Shown here in pieces: positions 55,297 through 62,947 of a stretch of DNA of 64,000 nt (positions are counted from its first letter, which is position 1; each line of letters starts with the position of its first letter). Below the pieces are notes generated by a model. That model ran no database searches, was not told where the DNA came from, and saw only the letters and a list, made by a program, of their open reading frames with translations. The stretch covers positions 3,782,001 to 3,846,000 of the forward strand of contig NC_010175.1 of the NCBI RefSeq assembly GCF_000018865.1, written 5' to 3'. The translations under genes and the position numbers were made by a program. This DNA comes from Chloroflexus aurantiacus J-10-fl (GTDB lineage Bacteria; Chloroflexota; Chloroflexia; Chloroflexales; Chloroflexaceae).

Positions 55297-55307
55297 ATCT
55301 GATGTTT
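55297..55307 (+). promoter_or_regulatory. candidate operator upstream of the permease gene
   Basis: ATCTGATGTTT lies 31 bp before the permease start, preceded by an overlapping CATCTGATG. The same 11 bases occur before the regulator gene at 56195-56205. A shared site for the FadR-type regulator is inferred. Confidence 0.4.
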
Positions 55308-55463
55308 AAGAACGATAAAAAATAGTGACGTATCTGTAATGCTGGCGTAGTATAACAACCGACTGCGGTCTGCCTGTACCTGCCGGTGCTGCCGTCAGCA
55401 GGGAGTACATGCCTGTCGGTTGGTGAGTGATGTTCAGCGCCATACCGCCTTTCCCTGCTTGTT

Positions 55464-56168
55464 CTACCGTTCAGCCTCCTGCCTGTGCGCTTCCTCTGCG
55501 CCGTAGCGATAAATTGTCGCTTCGTGGCGAGCCAGAATCTGGCGGGTCACCGCAATGGCAGTTTCAGCATCGCCGGCTTCGATGGCCGCCACCAGATCGG
55601 CGTGGGAATGGTCATCGCGGGCCGGCGCTGTGACATCCCACAGCACACCCAGCGCATCGCGCAAGGTAACGGCAAATATCCGATACAGATCACGCAGCAT
55701 TGCATTCTGCGTAGCACCGGCAATAGCGCAGTGCAATTCAATGTCGGCATTGAGAGCCGCAGTGGTATCACCGTTTGCCAGCGCGGTGGTACGCACTGCC
55801 AGCCAGTGCCGGATCATTGTCAGATCATCGGCACTGCGCCGCTCGGCGGCCAGGGCAACGACCTCCAGTTCGAGCGCCCGCCGAACCTCGTGAACCTCCT
55901 GCACTTTGGCCTGGCGCAGGCGTGCTGCTAACGGTTCTGTAGTGACCGCTGCACGCACGTAGGTGCCATCGCCCTGGCGAACTTCCAGCAACCCTTCGTG
56001 GGCCAAGGCCCGAATCGCTTCGCGCACCGTCGAACGCCCAACGCCGAGTTGTGCCATCAGTTGTGGCTCTGGTGGTAAGCGGCTGCCTACCGGATACACC
56101 TGTGCCTGAACCTGCTGTCGGAGATGTTCGATTACTTGTTCAACGAGCGGTTGTCTGGTAATTGACAT
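55464..56168 (-). CDS. GntR-family regulator, FadR/FCD type
   Basis: The protein of about 234 residues has an N-terminal winged helix-turn-helix (YPVGSRLPPEPQLMAQLGVGRSTVREAIRALAHEGLLEVRQGDGTYV). A C-terminal helical FCD domain follows, with the metal/ligand residues EVRRALELEVVALAAERR, NADIELHCAIAGATQN and RDDHSHADLVAAIEAGDAETA. Such proteins repress transport or catabolic genes until an organic acid binds. The ATG at 56168 follows AGGAGTG. The neighbouring TauE/SafE permease is the likely target. Confidence 0.95.
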   Translation of the reverse strand: MSITRQPLVEQVIEHLRQQVQAQVYPVGSRLPPEPQLMAQLGVGRSTVREAIRALAHEGLLEVRQGDGTYVRAAVTTEPLAARLRQAKVQEVHEVRRALELEVVALAAERRSADDLTMIRHWLAVRTTALANGDTTAALNADIELHCAIAGATQNAMLRDLYRIFAVTLRDALGVLWDVTAPARDDHSHADLVAAIEAGDAETAIAVTRQILARHEATIYRYGAEEAHRQEAER

Positions 56169-56194
56169 GATCACTCCTGACTAAAGATCATATC

Positions 56195-56205
56195 ATCTGA
56201 TGTTT
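56195..56205 (+). promoter_or_regulatory. candidate operator upstream of the FadR-type gene
   Basis: ATCTGATGTTT is identical to the site at 55297-55307 and lies 27 bp before the regulator start, as expected for autoregulation (inferred). Confidence 0.4.
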
Positions 56206-56230
56206 CAGTATACGTGATGTGTAGCAGGCT

Positions 56231-56335
56231 GTCAATCGTGGTGAAACTTGCACCGGTTGTTCCCACGTCGTATCTGCGCAGTCATCACCTCAACCTCAAG
56301 GTCAATCGTGGTGAGGCTTGCACCGGTTGTTCCCA
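56231..56335 (+). repeat. two 35-bp direct repeats
   Basis: GTCAATCGTGGTGAAACTTG... (56231-56265) and GTCAATCGTGGTGAGGCTTG... (56301-56335) match at 33 of 35 positions, 70 bp apart, between the regulator gene and the IS element. Confidence 0.85.
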
Positions 56336-56367
56336 TCCCCAGCTAAAGCGTTCCTGTTGTGCCACTA

Positions 56368-57226
56368 GAGCCTGTTATGAACTTTGAACCATGAGAGCGA
56401 CAAACCGATGGGCCAACAAGATGGCAACGGCAACGAAATGCAAGCCGGCCAGCGTCGCTGCCACACGTTCGTCGTCACGCACCAGGCGACGGAAGCGCGT
56501 CATCCAGGCAAACCTGCGCTCGACCACCCAGCGCCGCGGCAGCAAGACAAAGCCTCGTTTGGCGGTCGGCAGCGTGACCACCGCCAGGCGACTGCCGTGG
56601 GCGGCGGCATCGGCTGCCGGTTGCTCACCAGGGTCGCCCTGGTCAACGAAGGCCACCTCTACCGTGTCGCCAGTTACCTCTTGAATGCGCTGCGCCAGTG
56701 CCGCTACCTGCGCCCGGTCTTGGTCGTTGGCTGGGGTGACCACCACCGCCAGCAGTTGTCCAAGCGTATCCACGGCCAGATGCACCGTCGAGCCGTTCCG
56801 ACGTTTGTGCCCATCGTAGCCGGCACGTCCCCCGCTTTCTGGCGTCGACTGAAGCGTCCGGCTGTCCACAATGACGGCGCGGGGCTGGGGTGTGCGGTCG
56901 GTGATGTCGCGCAGCAGCATCCGCACATCATGCACCATCTGCTCAACCACGCCCGCTTTCAGCCAGCGCTGGGTCTGTTGATACACCACGTGCCACGGCG
57001 GTACGTCGTTGGGCAGCATCCGCCACGGCGCACCGGTACGCAGAAGGTAGCGCAGCCCGTTGGAGACGTCGCGCAGGGAATAGTTCCGCTGCGGCGCTGC
57101 TTCGTCCATCAGTGTCAAATAGGGCGCAACAAACGCCCACTCTTCATCGGAAACATCACTGGGATACGCTTTTCGTGTCATAGCGTCATGATATACGAGC
57201 AGAACCGAAAAGTCCATAACAGGCTC
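56368..57226 (-). mobile_element. IS5-family insertion sequence, intact
   Basis: The ends are inverted repeats starting GAGCCTGTTATG and continuing with ACTTT after one mismatch (17 of 18). TA dinucleotides flank both ends (56366-56367 and 57227-57228), matching a 2-bp target duplication. The 859-bp length suits the IS427-like group. One transposase gene fills the element. Confidence 0.9.
56375..57181 (-). CDS. IS5-family DDE transposase
   Basis: The 268-residue protein has an N-terminal domain typical of the family (YPSDVSDEEWAFVAPYL, NGLRYLLRTGAPWRMLPNDVPPWHVVYQQTQRW). The catalytic core has the first Asp in AVIVDSRTLQSTPESGG, GYDGHKRRNGSTVHLAVDTLGQLLAVVVTPANDQDR, a second Asp in VAFVDQG, and the Glu in RRWVVERRFAWMTRFRRLVRDDE (Y/R-x-x-x-E motif). 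The reading frame appears complete. I take the ATG at 57181 because upstream codons lie outside the element. Confidence 0.95.
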   Translation of the reverse strand: MTRKAYPSDVSDEEWAFVAPYLTLMDEAAPQRNYSLRDVSNGLRYLLRTGAPWRMLPNDVPPWHVVYQQTQRWLKAGVVEQMVHDVRMLLRDITDRTPQPRAVIVDSRTLQSTPESGGRAGYDGHKRRNGSTVHLAVDTLGQLLAVVVTPANDQDRAQVAALAQRIQEVTGDTVEVAFVDQGDPGEQPAADAAAHGSRLAVVTLPTAKRGFVLLPRRWVVERRFAWMTRFRRLVRDDERVAATLAGLHFVAVAILLAHRFVALMVQSS

Positions 57227-57261
57227 TAGCCGTGCACTATTATGTTGCTGTTGTCGTGGCA

Positions 57262-57295
57262 GTCGTAGGGGCACGGCATGCCGTGCCCCTACGAC
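57262..57295. repeat. 34-bp perfect palindrome
   Basis: GTCGTAGGGGCACGGCA is followed directly by its exact reverse complement, with no loop. It lies 36 bp beyond the IS end. Similar but less perfect GTAGGGGCG repeats occur at 6136 and 35547. From here to 57603 I see nothing else recognisable. Confidence 0.9.
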
Positions 57296-57603
57296 CCCTA
57301 TCATACCAGCGCTGGCGTCCGGCGGTACATCGTTCAGGCACAGCATCAGGGTTATCGTTGGCTGGTGGGCCATGACTGCTACCCTGTTAGACTTGACATA
57401 ATAATCATGACTGCTCGTGGATGGATCGGACACCCGCAGATCACCGTGCGACCGGTCGCGTACCGTATTTGATAATCAATAATGATGCCGTGTAATTCAG
57501 TGCTCGTCGGGCTGGAGATGCGTGTTGGCCGTTCCTTTCTCGTACAATACTAGAACTTATTTCATAAAAAAGCTGTACTGTCGCGCTCTAATAACCATCT
57601 CCA

Positions 57604-57799
57604 GTGCCATCACGCGCTGCATTGGTTGCCTTGCTCGTCTATCACCCGCGTGTTGCGTCGTTTGGAGTGCGGCAGCCATGCTGCCGCGCCGGCCGTGCTT
57701 GCGATCCGGTGCGTGATACGCCGTTGAACCGGCTGGTTACGCGGATGCGGTGTGCCTGTCACGATCCTGGAGTCGGTCGGTAGAATGAGATAACTTCTG
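57604..57799 (+). repeat. dispersed hairpin element overlapping the end of an antitoxin gene
   Basis: The element starts TGCCATCACGCGCTGCATTG, has the hairpin GGAGTGCGGCAGCCATGC (core near 57664) and ends GAGATAACTTCT. It is the same layout as the copy at 24569-24758. Its right 60 bp encode the last residues of the nucleotidyltransferase gene. Confidence 0.82.
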
Positions 57800-58111
57800 G
57801 TAGCTGTTTTTTGCAACAAGTTCTACCCCAACCCGCTGGATGTGTTCAATCACGTCGGGATCGCTGATCTGGTGCAGGATAGAGAGATCGAAGGTATAGG
57901 GCAGCAGCAAATCGTCGATGTCATTGATAATTCGGTAGAGCACGTCGAGGGTCAATGCTTCATTGCCGGTCAAGGTCAGATCAATATCAGAGCCGGGCTT
58001 GTAGTTACCTTTGGCGCGTGATCCGTACAGAATAGCCTTTTCGACCTGGGGATAATGCGACAACACGGTACAAATCTGCTCGATCGTTGTTTCCTTAAGA
58101 CCAAATCTCAT
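57737..58111 (-). CDS. MntA-type nucleotidyltransferase antitoxin
   Basis: The 124-residue protein belongs to the minimal nucleotidyltransferase family. It has AILYGSRAKGNYKPGSDIDLTLTG, with the G-S-x-A-x-G loop and metal-binding D-x-D, and a third acidic residue in YTFDLSIL. In MntA/HepT systems this enzyme adds AMP to the HepT toxin and silences it. The normal family end is near LVAKN; the final 20 or so residues (from QKLSHSTD onward) come from the adjacent repeat element, so the C-terminus was replaced. It overlaps the HepT-like gene by 4 nt. Confidence 0.9.
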   Translation of the reverse strand: MRFGLKETTIEQICTVLSHYPQVEKAILYGSRAKGNYKPGSDIDLTLTGNEALTLDVLYRIINDIDDLLLPYTFDLSILHQISDPDVIEHIQRVGVELVAKNSYQKLSHSTDRLQDRDRHTASA

Positions 58112-58533
58112 GCCCGTTCTTCCTCAGCGATGATATTGAGTCTGTTCAACAATTGCTGAAAGGCCGTGACATAGCGTTCAACGATTCTGCCGGCAATCGC
58201 ATCGGCAATCTCCTGATTGTACGTATGCGAAGAGAGATTGCGGCTCTTGATCATGTCCATCCAGACTTCGCCATCATCAATCAGACCACGCTTGAAAGCC
58301 TCGCGAGTACTGTCTCTGGAACCGTACAGATTGTACACACCCTTATCTTCGAGAAAATCCTTTAGAGTTTTCCATGCCAGTTCATGCGTATATTCAAAAG
58401 CCTGGATGAGTCCCAGGGTTTCTAATTCCGAAAGTGCTCTGGTGCGAGATAGTTCTATTGCCTGTTCAAGTTGCCATAGAGCTTTTGTAAAATGTTTGAA
58501 CCTTTGTATCCAGCGAATATCTGGTGAGTTCAT
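58108..58533 (-). CDS. HepT-like (HI0074-type) toxin / substrate-binding protein
   Basis: The 141-residue all-helical protein matches the HI0074 nucleotidyltransferase-substrate-binding family: WIQRFKHFTKALWQLEQAI, LIQAFEYTHELAWKTLKDFLEDKG, TREAFKRGLIDDGEVWMDMIKSRNLSSHTYN. R-x4-H followed by Tyr (RNLSSHTY) is the ribonuclease motif of HepT toxins and the site modified by MntA. It is translated first and its stop overlaps the MntA-type start (ATGA), the usual order of these pairs. Confidence 0.9.
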   Translation of the reverse strand: MNSPDIRWIQRFKHFTKALWQLEQAIELSRTRALSELETLGLIQAFEYTHELAWKTLKDFLEDKGVYNLYGSRDSTREAFKRGLIDDGEVWMDMIKSRNLSSHTYNQEIADAIAGRIVERYVTAFQQLLNRLNIIAEEERA

Positions 58534-58650
58534 GCCAGCGTATCACCTTCCAGGTTTCGTCGGTATGGATGTAGTGCAGCACGAAACTGCGTGACCATCA
58601 GGTTTCTGGTGATACGGTTATGGGTAGCAATCAAATTCCAGTTTGTCACG

Positions 58651-59526
58651 TTAGATGAATTCGCCCTGTGCGACCACAATACTCTTCCCGCCAACGAAGA
58701 TATTAATATCATTGCCATGTTGCTCTGCTCTCAGTAGTAAAAGTGAAGGTCGATTGATTTCGTAGCCTTGCTCACTGCGAATATTGATACTATCTTTGCC
58801 AAAATAGCGATACTTTACCAGATACCCAGCCAGGCATCCGTTTGCACTTCCTGTTGCCGGATCTTCGGGGACACCATAATAGTCGGTAAAAACCCTGACA
58901 CTGATATGGTTGTCTGGATTGTGAGTCTCGGGACAAAAGACAAGAATAGCTTTCGCGGCGGTGTTTGCTATAAAAGAAAAATATTTGTCTTTGTTGATCT
59001 TCACCTTCTTTAAGGCTGTGATAGTTTTTAATGGCACAATAAAGAAGGGAAGACCGGTAGAAACTTCCTGGATCGGAAATCGTTCGTCTAGTTCGGAAGG
59101 GTTTATATTAAGGATACCGGCGATCATTTCCGGATCATGCTGGTGTCCAAAGACCGGTTTCATCTGTTGCATCCAGCTATACCCGTCTGTTTGACATGTC
59201 ACGGGGATTTGGCCCACTTTTAAGTTGAGAATGATCTGGTCGGTGGTACGTTGAAGAATATATGTATTGATAATATGCGCAGTGCCTAGAGTGGGATGGC
59301 CTGCAAAAGGTATCTCTTCTGCAGGGGTAAAAATTCTAACATCAAAACCACCATTACGTGGTCGGTCTGATACAATAAATGTGGTTTCCGAGAAATGCAT
59401 CTCCTGGGCAATGTGTTGCATTTCATCATCGGAGAGCGTTCCTGCTTCGCGAAATACTGCAAGCTGGTTTCCTGTATATTTGTGTTCAGCGAAGACATCA
59501 ACAATGTAGAATGGTAATCTTCTCAC
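58651..59526 (-). CDS. PhzF-family isomerase-like protein
   Basis: The 291-residue protein has the PhzF two-lobed fold signature: FYIVDVFAEHKYTGNQLAVF, the catalytic Glu in MHFSETTFIV, EIPFAGHPTLGTAHII, then in the second lobe VRVFTDYYGVPEDPATGSANGCLAGYL and the closing IFVGGKSIVVAQGEFI. Members isomerise small cyclic acids; only PhzF itself acts in phenazine synthesis, and no phenazine genes are nearby, so the substrate is unknown. The start is GTG at 59526. It stands alone. Confidence 0.94.
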   Translation of the reverse strand: MRRLPFYIVDVFAEHKYTGNQLAVFREAGTLSDDEMQHIAQEMHFSETTFIVSDRPRNGGFDVRIFTPAEEIPFAGHPTLGTAHIINTYILQRTTDQIILNLKVGQIPVTCQTDGYSWMQQMKPVFGHQHDPEMIAGILNINPSELDERFPIQEVSTGLPFFIVPLKTITALKKVKINKDKYFSFIANTAAKAILVFCPETHNPDNHISVRVFTDYYGVPEDPATGSANGCLAGYLVKYRYFGKDSINIRSEQGYEINRPSLLLLRAEQHGNDINIFVGGKSIVVAQGEFI

Positions 59527-59611
59527 TGCTTTCTCTTTTCATTTATTGATAGTAATGTTGTCACACTGGTAGCTGGTGGTGTATCGGCTCCTTGCTTCGA
59601 TTATACATCAT

Positions 59612-59644
59612 AAAAAGGAGGAGCTGCGAATGTGCCGCTCCTCC
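59612..59644 (-). terminator. rho-independent terminator of the secreted propeller gene
   Basis: On the minus strand GGAGGAGC/GCTCCTCC form an 8-bp stem with a 12-nt loop followed by TTTTT, 50 bp after the stop at 59694. Confidence 0.88.
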
Positions 59645-59693
59645 GCTGAAACAGGTGTGTGATTTGATAGAGATGTGATCTGACACGTTGTTG

Positions 59694-61346
59694 TTAGCGG
59701 ATTACCATCGGTAAGTAGACCGATGCGATACTGACCGGTCGCCAGCTTGCTTCAAGGCTCACGCCATCGGTTGTGATGGGGCCGGTTGCGCCACTGGCTA
59801 TCTCCAGCCACCAGATGTCACTCTGACCGTTTGCCTGTTCGAGGGTATAAGCGAGATACGCACCGTTCGGTGACCAGCTTATCGATCTGACGGAGCGACC
59901 ATGGTCGGCAAAGAGCACCTGACGCGGCAACGCGAGATTGTCGCGATCATATACCATAATAGCGGTAACCCGTTCGCTCGCATCTGCCGATGGACTCACT
60001 GTGTCGCGCACGACGGCAAAGCGTCTGCTATCAGGTGACCAGACCGGTTGGGTTTCGCGTCCGCCCGCTAGCAACAGTTCCGGCGTCGGTGAAGATGATG
60101 TTGCGACTACTTCCCATATCCCGCTGGTTCGTCCGCCAAAATGTTCAAACAAGACCCGGCCATTGCGATTGGCGGTAGGTCTTACTGCTGCTGCGGCCAG
60201 TGTGGGGGGAAAGGTGTTATTTGGGCGTGCCGGAGCGACATGGATATTGGCCGCACCACCTGTCACCTGCCCATTGCAGAACTGGTTAAAACCAACGATG
60301 TCGAAGACAAGCTGATCGGCTGACAACCAGGCCAGATGATTCACACGTAGTATCTGAGATGGCACCTCGCTTTGGCCTGGCACGCCGACAAACGGACAAC
60401 GCGACCCCTTCTGGCTCTGCGTTTGAAATACCTGTTGTCCCCCACCACCATTTGCATTGAGAACGGTGATGGCTGAGGCCAGCAGGTTATTTTGCGGATC
60501 AGGGTCGGGCACCGGCCAGGGCCAGGTATTGTAGTCAACCACAGCAATCCGCTGCCCATCAGGTGACCAGACCGGATTGCGCACATTGTTGAGTAAACCG
60601 CGGTAGAGCAGTGTACGGTTTCCGCCATCGGTATCCATCCGGTAAAGGAACCGGCTATCACCTTCACGTCGAATCACAGCCAGTGGGCGACTGCCATCGC
60701 CGCGTAAGGCCGGCGGCAGCGGTGAGGCACGAGTACGCTGGTCAGCGGCTACCACCCGGACATCATCAACGAGCAGATAGGCGGTTTCTTCTGTGGGAGC
60801 ATCACTCTGAATAACAATGGAGAAGAAGAGTGTCTGGCCGCGTACCCGATCCAGGTTCTCTCCAGTCAGGACAGTGCGATAAAGTTGCCAGCCGGGAGGG
60901 AGATCGGTGGCAAATGAACCAAGCTTCACACCACCAAGACTCGGATCGAACTGGTAGAGACCACGTGCCAGGAACATATCGACTGCTGTACCGGCAGCAG
61001 CGCGGTACCAGAAGGAAACAGTCACTGCTGGTGCGTTGGCCGGAATACTCAATTGTTGTTGCAATATCTGTTTAGGGGTAGTCAGATTGGGCAACTGCGG
61101 ACAACCGCTCCCGTCGGCGTCAATCCCTAACGCAGCAGCATAACGACCGGCGTACACGAATTCTGAACCGCTAACCTGCGCATCCACCAGACCGACATTT
61201 CCGCATCCTGCCCAATTGATAGCCCCCTGCTCAAATCCACCATCCTGGATCAGATTTTGCGGTTGTCCCTGAGCGATAGAGAACGTCGCTACCAGGAAAA
61301 GGATCACACCGGTAAACAGAACGAGGGATGCTGGCAAACGATACAT
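59694..61346 (-). CDS. secreted protein with carbohydrate-binding-like and WD40/TolB-like propeller domains
   Basis: The protein of about 550 residues starts with a signal peptide (LPASLVLFTGVILFLVATFSIAQG). A beta-sandwich like those of carbohydrate-binding modules follows (NLIQDGGFEQGAINW ... VTVSFWYRAAAG ... AYLLVDDVRV, about residues 33-200). A TolB/PD40-type propeller comes next, with NPVWSPDGQRIAVVDY, TQPVWSPDSRRFAVVRD and SISWSPNGAYLAYTLEQ blades. It ends VYLPMVIR, a tail I associate with secreted Chloroflexota proteins. It probably acts at the cell surface; no enzymatic motif is seen. Confidence 0.9.
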   Translation of the reverse strand: MYRLPASLVLFTGVILFLVATFSIAQGQPQNLIQDGGFEQGAINWAGCGNVGLVDAQVSGSEFVYAGRYAAALGIDADGSGCPQLPNLTTPKQILQQQLSIPANAPAVTVSFWYRAAAGTAVDMFLARGLYQFDPSLGGVKLGSFATDLPPGWQLYRTVLTGENLDRVRGQTLFFSIVIQSDAPTEETAYLLVDDVRVVAADQRTRASPLPPALRGDGSRPLAVIRREGDSRFLYRMDTDGGNRTLLYRGLLNNVRNPVWSPDGQRIAVVDYNTWPWPVPDPDPQNNLLASAITVLNANGGGGQQVFQTQSQKGSRCPFVGVPGQSEVPSQILRVNHLAWLSADQLVFDIVGFNQFCNGQVTGGAANIHVAPARPNNTFPPTLAAAAVRPTANRNGRVLFEHFGGRTSGIWEVVATSSSPTPELLLAGGRETQPVWSPDSRRFAVVRDTVSPSADASERVTAIMVYDRDNLALPRQVLFADHGRSVRSISWSPNGAYLAYTLEQANGQSDIWWLEIASGATGPITTDGVSLEASWRPVSIASVYLPMVIR

Positions 61347-61349
61347 CAC

Positions 61350-61856
61350 GATACCTGCCTTACGAGGAGAATGCCTGTATAAACGATTCCGCCACAGAAC
61401 TGGTAATGCACTGCTTGCTGTAGACGCTACTGGCAGAGATACGGTATTGATGGTGTCTCAGCTTACAATATGTTTTGCGATGGATTTAATGCTTAGATAG
61501 TGTCTGATAGCGTTACTCCGACTACGTTGATGAGATAAATCGTGAATTAAGGATCGTGAAATGCGAAGTTTGTTTGCGATATTATCTCTTGTCATTATTT
61601 TATTCAGTCAAATCACGGGAAGTCAAGTAATGTGAACAAAATGAAATGTGATTTATCAGATGAATAAATGATTAAAAGCGTCATGCTCTCTTGTTAAACG
61701 CGAAAATTGTCGATGTTGAACGATGATGAAAAGAAGTGCTCTCCACGTACCTGATAACATCCATCGACAGATATCCACTTGCCGAACCTGCCCATCACGG
61801 CTACAATACAGAGCATAACGCGGCGCTGCGGTCTTTGTCCGCTGTGGAGCAGGTTC
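61350..61856. other. AT-rich intergenic region, no gene seen
   Basis: This 507-bp region separates the divergent propeller and galT genes. Bases 61480-61740 are clearly AT-richer than the surroundings. No open frame of interest, hairpin terminator or repeat was found. It must contain both promoters. Confidence 0.5.
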
Positions 61857-62846
61857 ATGTCCGAATTACGGCAAAATATCGCTACTCGTGAATGGGTTAT
61901 CATTGCCAGCGAACGTGCCCGTCGTCCAAATTCGTTTACCGAACATCGTCAGCAACTGTTGACCGCCGAGCGACCTCAGCACGATCCTCAATGCCCCTTC
62001 TGTGTAGGCAATGAAGAACTCGACCTCGAAGTTGATCGCTATCCGATCACCGGGCCTTGGCAGGTGCGGATTGTTCGCAACAAGTATCCGGCGCTGCACG
62101 GTGATAGGCCGCTTGTACGTCACTTCGAGGGTGTACGGCGTAACATAAGTGGTTATGGTTACCACGAGGTATTGGTCGAGCATCCACACCACAATACCAC
62201 GCTTGGTCTGATGACCCATGCTGAGGTGCGGCTGGTGCTGGCAACCTATCTTAGCCGGGGACTGGCGATGAGCAGTGATCCCCGGATTGAGCAGGTGGTG
62301 ATCTTCAAAAACCACGGTGAACGGGCTGGGGCCTCGTTGCCACATCCGCACAGCCAGCTCATGGCCGTTCCGGTTGTGCCTGCTGATGTGCGCCACCGGA
62401 TCGAAGAGGCACGTCGTTTCTTCGACGATACCGGACAGTGTGTCTTCTGTACAATGCTGGCCGACGAACTGGCGCAGCGGGAACGGATCGTCTACGCCAA
62501 TGATGATTTTGTGGCTTTTGTTCTCTACGCTGCTTCGTCACCATTTCATATCTGGGTCTTGCCGCGAAAACATCGTGCCAGCTTTTTTCACATTGCCGAG
62601 GCGGAGCTTGATGGTCTGGCTGATGTTGTCCGTGAGGTGTTTCATCGCCTCTACTATCGGCTCAACGATCCCGATTTTAATCTGGTATTGCGCTCAACTC
62701 CGGCCAAAGAAGCAGAGAACGGCTACTTTCACTGGTACCTGGCAATTGTTCCCCGCCTTTCGTATATGGCCGGCTTTGAGCTGGGCAGCGGCATCTTTAT
62801 CAACCCCAGCATTCCCGAAGCCTGTGCTGCATTTCTGCGTGAGTAG
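61857..62846 (+). CDS. galT: galactose-1-phosphate uridylyltransferase
   Basis: The 329-residue enzyme exchanges UMP between UDP-glucose and galactose-1-phosphate (Leloir pathway). It shows the zinc cysteines in CPFCVGNEE, RIVRNKYPAL, YHEVLVEHPHH and the active-site GASLPHPHSQLMAVP, in which the second His of H-P-H is the uridylylated nucleophile. A second HIT-like half (FVLYAASSPFHIWVLPRKHRASFFHI) follows. The ATG at 61857 follows GGAG. It is a single gene; no galK or galE is in the window. Related ADP-glucose-type transferases are possible. Confidence 0.94.
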   Translation: MSELRQNIATREWVIIASERARRPNSFTEHRQQLLTAERPQHDPQCPFCVGNEELDLEVDRYPITGPWQVRIVRNKYPALHGDRPLVRHFEGVRRNISGYGYHEVLVEHPHHNTTLGLMTHAEVRLVLATYLSRGLAMSSDPRIEQVVIFKNHGERAGASLPHPHSQLMAVPVVPADVRHRIEEARRFFDDTGQCVFCTMLADELAQRERIVYANDDFVAFVLYAASSPFHIWVLPRKHRASFFHIAEAELDGLADVVREVFHRLYYRLNDPDFNLVLRSTPAKEAENGYFHWYLAIVPRLSYMAGFELGSGIFINPSIPEACAAFLRE

Positions 62847-62947
62847 CTGTGCCTGATAAATCTTCGTCAACATCGTTAGTAAAATCGAGTACAATGACGT
62901 TTAACTATATGGAATATTGATTGATCTGATTTGGAAGGGTTTCAATC

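Noticed and set aside
56384-57229. 281-residue plus-strand gene within the IS element
   Set aside because: It is the antisense of the transposase, which carries all catalytic motifs on the minus strand.
58651-59526. Phenazine biosynthesis locus
   Set aside because: The PhzF-like gene is isolated. No other phenazine gene is present, and the family is broad.
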